Shown here: one piece after another, positions 57,175 to 64,000 of the stretch
How the letters are laid out: each line of letters starts with the position of its first letter
Position numbering within the stretch: the first letter of the stretch is position 1
Origin: Erinaceus europaeus
Taxonomy: Eukaryota; Chordata; Mammalia; Eulipotyphla; Erinaceidae
DNA: 64,000 nt
Assembly (NCBI RefSeq): GCF_950295315.1
Contig: NC_080171.1
Location: forward strand, 94,458,470 to 94,522,469
Reading direction: 5' to 3'
Made by a program: the position numbers and the translations under genes
The notes under the pieces: model-generated
What the model saw: the letters and a program-made list of their open reading frames with translations, nothing else
What the model was told of the DNA's origin: nothing
Database searches by the model: none

Positions 57175-57484
57175 ATTTTAGAGAGCTGTGAAACTGTGAC
57201 CCTGAGAGAACAAACATATATAACATTATCTCATATAAATTGATTAATTGACAAATAAAAACTAAATTAAATTAAAATTTTACTTTTATTTAAAAATTTA
57301 AGACAATCTCACAAGTAGAAACCTTTATTTCTTCAGCAGATTTTACAAGTGAACCCTATTTATACCCTTTGGGCTCATAAGAAATAAATTTGTTCACTTT
57401 TCCATAAAAAGAACTAAAATTTTGGGATATTATTTTACTGCTCACCCTTCACCAAATTTGTTCGTTTATTGTTTTTTAGTTGCT
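57175..57484. other. intergenic, AT-rich
   Basis: No gene or named repeat recognised. Confidence 0.45.
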
Positions 57485-58440
57485 GGTAAACAATAGATTT
57501 ATTTTTATTTATATTTATAAAATGGAGGTATTGATGAGACCATAGGATAAAAGGAGTATAATTTCCACACAATTCCCACCACCAGAACTCCGTATCCCAT
57601 ACCCCCACACACACACAAAAGCTTTCCTATTCTTTATCCCTCTAGGAGTATGAACTCAGGATCATTATGGGGTGCAAAAGGTAGAAAGTCTGCCTTCTGG
57701 AATCTCTTCCCCACTGAGCATGGGCATTGGCAGGTCAATCTATACTCCCAACCTGTCTCTCTCTTTCCCTAGTGGTGCAGGACTCTGGAGAGGCAGGATT
57801 CCAGAACACATTGGTGTGGTCATCTGCCCAGGGAAGTCAGGTTGGCATCATGGTTACATCTGGAACCTGGTGGCTGAAAAAGAGTTAAGATATAAAGCAG
57901 AACAAATTGTCGACTAATCATAAACCTAAAGGCAAGAATATTGCTGATGAAGATTTGAGGGTCTCCATTTTGGAAAAAGCTAGTATGTCTATTTTAGGTA
58001 TATTCCAAAGGGCCCATGACCCAACTAGTTTTTGCCTGAATCTGACAGCTAACATGCAGATAGACCCAAGGTTATTATTTGGGGAGATGGTGTCATAGAT
58101 AGATTTCTTTATAAGGATTGAAATTTCACCAGTGTGTGGACTCCCTGTAGATGAGTATGGAGACAGATGGCAATCCACCCATTCCTTTGTCAAGAAGGGC
58201 ACCAGGAAAAGAAGTCTTGGGTTCCCTGATTTAGTCACTCTGAAACAAAGGTGCTTCTAGAGCTTCTGGGATTAAGTGATCTAGGTCCCAGAAGGAAAAT
58301 CTATGGGTTTGGACATTTGCCCCATCCTGTCAATAACTAGAGACATGGGATTATGTCCCAGGAGATACTCCAGGTGAAAGTCTTGAAGTTCCTCCTGGCT
58401 CCTGTTCCTGAGGACCAGCTGCTGTGGCCATGATTTTTCC
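57485..58440 (-). repeat. family-B, long form
   Basis: Minus strand, same order as 41870-42975: 3' half with CACAATTCCCACCACCAGAA and TCTAGGAGTATGAACTCAGG, then GGGTCTCCATTTTGGAAAAA and GGGGAGATGGTGTCATAGAT. Confidence 0.72.
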
Positions 58441-59005
58441 ACTCACACTCCTGTTACAAAGAAGGAAGAAAACTAAGATTTAACCAAGACTTCTTGCAAA
58501 AACATAAGGGAGGCAAACCCAACAGCTGTTGATGGTGACAGGGTTTGAGGATGGTCAGAATTACCAGGTAAGACCTGAGCAGGTAGTGATGGGAGACACT
58601 GAACCCACCACACATACACATGCTTCCCTTCTCCCCTAATCTTGTTTCATTTTCTGTCCCTTCCTCATTCTCAGTTAAATATAATCTCTCATAAAACACC
58701 ATGAGGACAGTTTTAATTTAATACTAATGAACTAACTTCCTGATAATCTAACTTGAAGTCAATATATATTGGTCACCCCCCAAAAAAAAATCCTTGGCAG
58801 AAGTCAAGACATTGCAACTGTGCAACCACAGTGCACAGGACCCCTATACTATACACTGACAATTAATTCTCAGCCTACTCAATTGTGAATGGATTCCTTG
58901 GTCACACTATGCCACAACCCAACAAGAGTAACAATTTCCAAGTTCAGCAAGCCCTATTTCTTGCTTGCTTACTTTCTCTTCTCTTTTATTTCTTTTTCTT
59001 TTCTT
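58441..59005. other. intergenic, nothing recognised
   Basis: No gene. A minus-strand open frame at 58454-58702 shows no family. Confidence 0.45.
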
Positions 59006-59140
59006 TTTTTTTTTTTTTTTTTTATCAGAGCACTGCTCAGCTCTGGTTTATGGTGGTGTGGGGAATTGAATTTGGAACTTCGAAGCCTCAGGCATGAGAG
59101 TCTCTTTGCATAGCCATTATGCTATCTACTCCCACCCATT
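59006..59140 (-). repeat. SINE-IV copy
   Basis: A T-run (about 59005-59023) is the A-tail; then AGAGCACTGCTCAGCTCTGG, TTCGAAGCCTCAGGCATGAG and GAGTCTCTTTGCATAGCCAT, that is, SINE-IV on the minus strand. Confidence 0.8.
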
Positions 59141-59184
59141 TTTTAAATTAGAGACTGAATTATTTAAAATAAACTTATTTATGC

Positions 59185-60360
59185 TTACTTTACAACTGAG
59201 GTTCTAAAAAAGTTAAATGGTTTGACAAAGATGGCACAGCTAGACTCAAACTTGAGTCTGCACAAGTCAAATGGCATTTGATACTACACTGCTAGATCAG
59301 AATCACTGCTACCCAAGGATCTTGATGATGATATAAATGACAATGGCACCTTCATGATGTCAAATTGATGGTTTTGTATATTAAAGTTTTCGTTTCTCAA
59401 AGCCCAATTTCCCACTAATAATGACCAAAATAAAGCCCAGTTTGTCCAGGACAGATGGATTTTCCTGAAAGTGAGATTTCCAAATGTGAAAGTAGGAAAG
59501 TCTATAGCAAACACAGAGCACTAGCTGGTCACTCCAGAAATCACCTACACTTTATTATCTCCATCAAAAGAAACAGTAGTATCAAGAAAAGCTATTATTT
59601 GACAGCGTTCACTATATACCAACCATTGTTCTGGTTCTGTCAATCTGGCCTGATTTAACCCTCACAAAAGTGTTATGAGTTGGAAATTGTTGTGAGTCCC
59701 CTCAAATAGAGGCAGAAACTGAAATCAGAAAGACAGAGCAAATATGTTCAACATTACAGCTCACAAGTGGGCTAGTAACCAAACGAAGGCTGGTCAGACC
59801 CAAAGGGAATGTGTTTTATTTTCATACCAAATAGTATGCCATTAGCACAGAATGGCGTTACCTATATGAGTGTTTGTTCTTCCATATCATACAAATACAC
59901 AAGATAAAAATATCTAATTTTGATTTTATATATTAAAGGTCCTGGAAATAACACTTTAAAAGATTGTGGCATTCAGATGCTTTTAAAAGTCCTATATGAG
60001 GTGTTTATGACCACATCTAACAAATGAAAAAATCAGGGTTCAGAGAAAGTAAATAATTTGCCCAAAATGTAAAAGGCAATTAGGAGCAGTAAAGTATGTG
60101 TTTTAATATTTCCAGCACATATAGAATTTCAGATTAAGTTTTATCTACTATTATCATCAATGTTAGTAATATATCACAATCTATTGTGCTAGTACTTTGA
60201 ATATGACATTTCATTTACTACGCACAATAAATACACAAAGTTTATACACAATTTACAGACCAGGGAACTGAAGCTCAAAGAGGATAAAGGACTGTGTGAG
60301 TTGCAAAGGATAATAGAAAATGATTTACATTGAATCTGTTGGACACCAAAGTCAATGTTC
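59185..60360 (-). repeat. cluster of MIR fragments
   Basis: Several minus-strand MIR-like cores: about 59190-59275 (GATGGCACAGCTAGACTCAA), 59640-59780 (CCCTCACAAAAGTGTTATGA ... CACAAGTGGGCTAGTAACC), 59990-60085, and 60165-60310 (TTACAGACCAGGGAACTGAA). The rest is unassigned. The region is less hit by young SINEs than the rest of the window. Confidence 0.6.
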
Positions 60361-60904
60361 CTAAGGAGTGGAAATTTTGATAATTCTATTGATGTTGACA
60401 ATAATGGGACCTTTTATGTAAAATGTCTTTGTGTTTAAAGGTTTTTAGTTTGGACCTACAAAAGGAAAAGAAAGCAGATACTCCTAGCTCCAAGGATAGC
60501 TGAGCCTCATCTATATGGTATATTTATGTAATTAGTGCATAGATTGATTTCTAGAACATCTTCTTAGTAATTATCTAGTAAGGCATAATCCCAAGAAACT
60601 TTATTCAAACTTCACAAGCCTCTGAAATGAATGGATTTGTCATAGGAAGATTCCTCCAGATTATCTCCCATTTTCCAATCCAAACTCATCCAGAAAGTCA
60701 ACATGACAAGTTATTAGACAACTAAAATGCAAAGTTCACTGCCAACAAGGTTTCCCATTATCATTGTCCATAGTTTTCATCTCTATACATGTTTACATGT
60801 CTACCACCAAGAGATACTTGTACATCTTCTGTGAACCTTGAAAAGAACACAAAAAAAAATGTTTTGAATTATAAAATTTTTGGAGTCCATATATTTTAAG
60901 CAAG
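60361..60904. other. 5' flank of fourth OR
   Basis: No repeats recognised and no promoter element that I would defend. Confidence 0.35.
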
Positions 60905-60916
60905 ATTTTCTTCCAG
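60905..60916 (+). promoter_or_regulatory. splice acceptor for OR coding exon
   Basis: ATTTTCTTCCAG ends at 60916, 14 nt before the ATG at 60931. An upstream in-frame ATG at 60880 lies 5' of this acceptor and would be intronic. Confidence 0.55.
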
Positions 60917-60930
60917 TTTCTCTATTTTAC

Positions 60931-61872
60931 ATGGGAATTAGAAATCAAACCACGATCTCTGACTTCCTGCTCTTGGGCTTCACTGAACACCCAGAGCAGC
61001 AGCCTTTCCTGTTTGGGATCTTCCTGTGCATGTTCCTGGTCACCATGTTTGGAAACCTGCTCATTATCCTCACCATAAGTTCAGATCATTACCTCCATAC
61101 CCCCATGTATTTCTTCCTGGCCAACCTGTCATTCATTGATACCTGTTTCTCCTGCACCATTGTCCCCAAGGTATTAGTAAACCTCCAGACACAATGCCAT
61201 ACCATCTCCTACACTGGATGCCTCATGCAGATGTACTTCTTCATGGCACTGACCCTCCTGGATGACTTCCTGCTGGCTGTGATGGCCTATGACCGCTATG
61301 TGGCCATCTGCCTTCCCCTCCACTACACCATAGTCATGAGTCCCCAGTGCTGCCTGCTACTGGTCACCACATCCTGGCTCTGTGCTCACTTCCTGGCCTT
61401 CTCACTCACTCTCCTGATGTCCCAGTTCTCCTTCTGTGCCTCCCATTCCATCCCACACTTTTTCTGTGATGTACCTCCACTCCTCAAACTTTCCTGTTCA
61501 GATATCTTTGTTTTCCAGATCACCATGTTAACTGAAGCAGTTCTTTCAGGCATAATTCCTCTCACCTGTGTTCTGATCTCTTACGGCCACATCATCTGCA
61601 CCATCCTCAGGATCCCCTCTTCTGGAGGGAAGTACAAAGTCTTCTCTACCTGTGGATCTCACCTGTCAGTAGTCACTCTCTTCTATGGAACAATATTTCT
61701 GGTATATTTCCAGCCCTCATCTTCTTACTCAGCAGATACTGGCATGGTTGTATCTGTGATTTACACAATGGTCACTCCTATGCTGAACCCTTTCATCTAC
61801 AGTTTGAGAAATAGGGACATGAAGGGAGCATTATGGAGATTCTTTGGTAGACGAAAATGCTCTTCTCAATAA
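60931..61872 (+). CDS. olfactory receptor, family 1-like
   Basis: 313-residue class II OR. NQT glycosylation site at 5-7, GN at 41-42, LHTPMYFFLANLS in TM2, MAYDRYVAIC at the TM3 end, ECL2 cysteines, KVFSTCGSHLSVV in TM6, and TPMLNPFIYSLRN in TM7. The frame is open to an ATG at 60880, which would add 17 residues (MESIYFKQDFLPVSLFY), but the second ATG gives the normal OR N-terminus and sits after a splice acceptor, so I use it. More different from the other three than they are from each other; subfamily not assigned. The stop codon lies within AATAAA (61868-61873). Confidence 0.95.
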   Translation: MGIRNQTTISDFLLLGFTEHPEQQPFLFGIFLCMFLVTMFGNLLIILTISSDHYLHTPMYFFLANLSFIDTCFSCTIVPKVLVNLQTQCHTISYTGCLMQMYFFMALTLLDDFLLAVMAYDRYVAICLPLHYTIVMSPQCCLLLVTTSWLCAHFLAFSLTLLMSQFSFCASHSIPHFFCDVPPLLKLSCSDIFVFQITMLTEAVLSGIIPLTCVLISYGHIICTILRIPSSGGKYKVFSTCGSHLSVVTLFYGTIFLVYFQPSSSYSADTGMVVSVIYTMVTPMLNPFIYSLRNRDMKGALWRFFGRRKCSSQ

Positions 61873-62315
61873 AAAGTTATTGCCCACATTGGAAACTTAC
61901 AGTCTTTAAAATGCCTTTTTCCAAGACATACCATTTATTAGCCAGGAAAAAAAATTCAAGGTAGGTGTGTAATTGGCATCAGAAACAAGCAGTTTTAACA
62001 AATTAAAGATGATTGACTTAGTACTAGTAGACCAAGAATAAAGCCACACCCTCAAAGAGGAAGTGATTAGTATCCATACAGAGTAAATTGTGTGTCCATC
62101 CAGATACAAACCAGAGACTAACAACCACCAAAAGAATGACATCAAACAGAATATAAATTTTAGAAAAAAATTCCAACTAGCAGCTCAATCTGACTAACAA
62201 ATACCACCAACTGAAAGAAAGGTGGATAAGAACTTGAAATGTTTAGTGTGCTCGGTTTTGGGAACTATTTCTAAGCTCTGCTTTGGAAACAATTCACTCA
62301 TAAAGATTAATTTCT
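61873..62315. other. 3' flank of fourth OR
   Basis: AT-rich, no feature recognised apart from the AATAAA that overlaps the stop. Confidence 0.4.
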
Positions 62316-62590
62316 GGGAGCCGGGCAGTAGCACAGCGGGTAAAGTGCAGATGGTGTAAAACGCAAGGACCATCATAAGGATTCTGGTTCGATCCCCTGG
62401 CTCCCCACCTGCAGGGGAGTCACTTCACAAGCAGTGAAGCAGGTCTGCAGGTGTCTATCTTTCTCTCCCCCTCTCTGTCTTCCCCTCCTCTCTTCATTTC
62501 TCTCTGTCCTATCCAACAACAACAGCAATAATAACTACAACAATAAAACAACAAGGGCAATAAAAGGGAATAAATTAAAAAATACTTTTT
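62316..62590 (+). repeat. SINE-I, short form
   Basis: Head GGGAGCCGGGCAGTAGCACA, B-box GGTTCGATCCCC, CCTGCAGGGGAGTCACTTCA, CT block, CAACAACAGCAATAATAA and an A/T-rich tail. A short ATTAATTT is repeated at both sides. Confidence 0.88.
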
Positions 62591-63434
62591 AAAATCTTTT
62601 TAAAATATATTAATTTATACATAAAGGAAGTTGAACCAAGAAGACAAACTACTTGCTGAGACTAACTGAACATAAGTAATTCCAGGAGAACACTAGACAT
62701 GAAATAGATCATGAGACTGGCCCAAAATTACACTAGTCAGACTAATTCTAAAACTCTAACAGTGAATGATCATTAGTTATTGCAACAAGATCTTGATTCT
62801 TCAATTTTAACTCTGTTAAGTTCATTTCATAACTACTTTAGAACAAATGAAGTAAGTTTGTAAAACACAAACACTCTCTGCCCATCTAATGGGCAACAAC
62901 TAATAACATTTACATCATTTACATCCTTTACTTTTATATTGTTGTTTGTATTTGACTTTCCTGGGAAAAGTATAGAGGTACAGTTTTCTCCTCTTAAATC
63001 TTAAAATATAAATGGCCTCTGTATTAACTCTTCCTAAACATTTAGCTAAGAAAACATAAGAAGAACGTTCTGTGATTTATATAATTTTTCACCATTGTTA
63101 GGTTACTGGGATATTGCTAAGATTTCATTGTCACAGTGTCACTATCATATTCTATAAAAAGAAAAGAGTGTAAATTAATACTTTGTTACTTTTTCAATTT
63201 TCAGGAGCAGGATGCTTAAGTAGAATATTGGTGGGGGACATTTATCTGTGTCATCAAGATGTCCAGATGAGGGTGACATTTTTTTCTATATACTCTTCAT
63301 AATTTCAGTTTTCTCCTTAATTATAGTTTATATGATGGCCAAGATGATATTTACTTGCTGCTCTAGTTTTTATATATTTCCATTAATCATAAGGAGACAT
63401 TTGTAAGTTTTTAACTAATTTCCTCAATTCTCTA
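62591..63434. other. intergenic, AT-rich
   Basis: No gene or named repeat recognised. Confidence 0.45.
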
Positions 63435-63940
63435 TATTTTTATTGATTTAATAATGATCAACAAGACCAAAGGATAGGAGGGGTACAATTCCATACAATT
63501 CCCACCACCAGAGTTCTGTATCATATCCCCTCCATTGGAAGCTTTCCTGTTCTTTATCCCTCTGGGAGCATAGACTCAGGATCATTATGGGATGCAGAAG
63601 TGAAAGGTCTGGCTTCTATAATTGCCTCTCCACTGGACATGGGCTTTGGCATGTCGATCCATGTTCCCAGCCTGTTTCTATCTTTCCCTACTGGAGCAGG
63701 GGTCTGGAGAGGTGGGGTTCCAGAACATATTGGTGAGGTCATCCATCCAGTGACGTCAGGTTGGCGCCATGGTAGCATCTGCAATTTGGTGGCTGAAAAT
63801 GCATTAAGATATAAAGCAGAACAAATTGTTTAATAATAAGAAATCTAAAGGTAAGAATACAGCAGATGAGTTTGGGGTCTCCGTTTTGGAAAAAGCTAGG
63901 AGGTCTATTTTAGGTATGTTATATTTCTAATTTTTAGTAT
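63435..63940 (-). repeat. family-B, long form
   Basis: Minus strand: TTTTATTGATTTAATAATGA, CATACAATTCCCACCACCAG, GGAGCATAGACTCAGGATCA, GGGGTCTCCGTTTTGGAAAA. Runs to near the window end; its 5' part may continue beyond. Confidence 0.72.
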
Positions 63941-64000
63941 AGTTTGCCCATTATCTATTGACAGGGAATTTTCACTAAACTGTGCAGATCTTTTATAGTA

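Noticed and set aside
60880..60930. Longer start for the fourth OR (ATG at 60880)
   Set aside because: It lies before a splice acceptor and adds 17 residues not usual for ORs.
10021..62590. Functional tRNA genes
   Set aside because: All tRNA-like stretches with A- and B-boxes are heads of SINEs that run into CT-rich bodies and tails. None folds as a free tRNA with a clean 3' end that I can see.
1..64000. CRISPR arrays, operons, prokaryotic signals
   Set aside because: Repeats are dispersed retroposons and microsatellites. Gene structure and content are mammalian.

Overview
The window is mammalian nuclear DNA from a gene-poor, repeat-dense olfactory receptor (OR) cluster. The most abundant repeat is a tRNA-derived SINE whose head, C-rich middle and CAA/TAA-rich tail match the ERI-type SINEs I know from hedgehogs, so the likeliest source is Erinaceus europaeus or a close relative. 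That assignment is from memory of the repeat family and was not searched.

Only four protein-coding genes can be supported. All are intact single-coding-exon OR genes of about 310 codons, all on the + strand: 11585-12520 (OR1L-like), 28585-29514, 48693-49622 and 60931-61872. All look like class II, family 1 receptors. The second and third are close paralogues that share a 420-bp block with one mismatch inside otherwise clearly diverged genes, a strong gene-conversion signature. Three of the four have a good splice acceptor a few bases upstream of the ATG, as expected for OR genes with non-coding 5' exons.

The rest is mostly retroposon debris in layers: (1) old MIR fragments and old L1 pieces; (2) L1 copies, including one essentially full-length minus-strand L1 at about 30752-36880 with target-site duplications and a second element nested in it; (3) a non-autonomous, L1-mobilised family, here called family B, with one complete copy of about 0.8 kb at 10488-11380 and longer older relatives elsewhere; (4) at least four tRNA-like SINE types (called SINE-I to SINE-IV here), many with visible target-site duplications; (5) two probable solo retroviral LTRs, at about 18880-19264 and 53957-54645; and (6) a 3'-truncated 5S rRNA retropseudogene at 11110-11199, inserted into a family-B copy. 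No L1 copy in the window looks able to move: reading frames are broken, and both readable reverse transcriptase active sites have lost the second aspartate.

Region by region: 1-11 kb is SINE and L1 debris; 11-13 kb is the first OR; 13-28 kb is repeats and a young 160-bp tandem duplication; 28-30 kb is the second OR; 30.7-36.9 kb is the full-length L1; 37-48 kb is old L1 and family B; 48-50 kb is the third OR; 50-60 kb is LTR, family B, microsatellites and MIRs; 60-62 kb is the fourth OR; the end is SINE and family B. I see no undescribed defence, metabolic or RNA system. The unusual content is in how the receptors and retroposons have changed.
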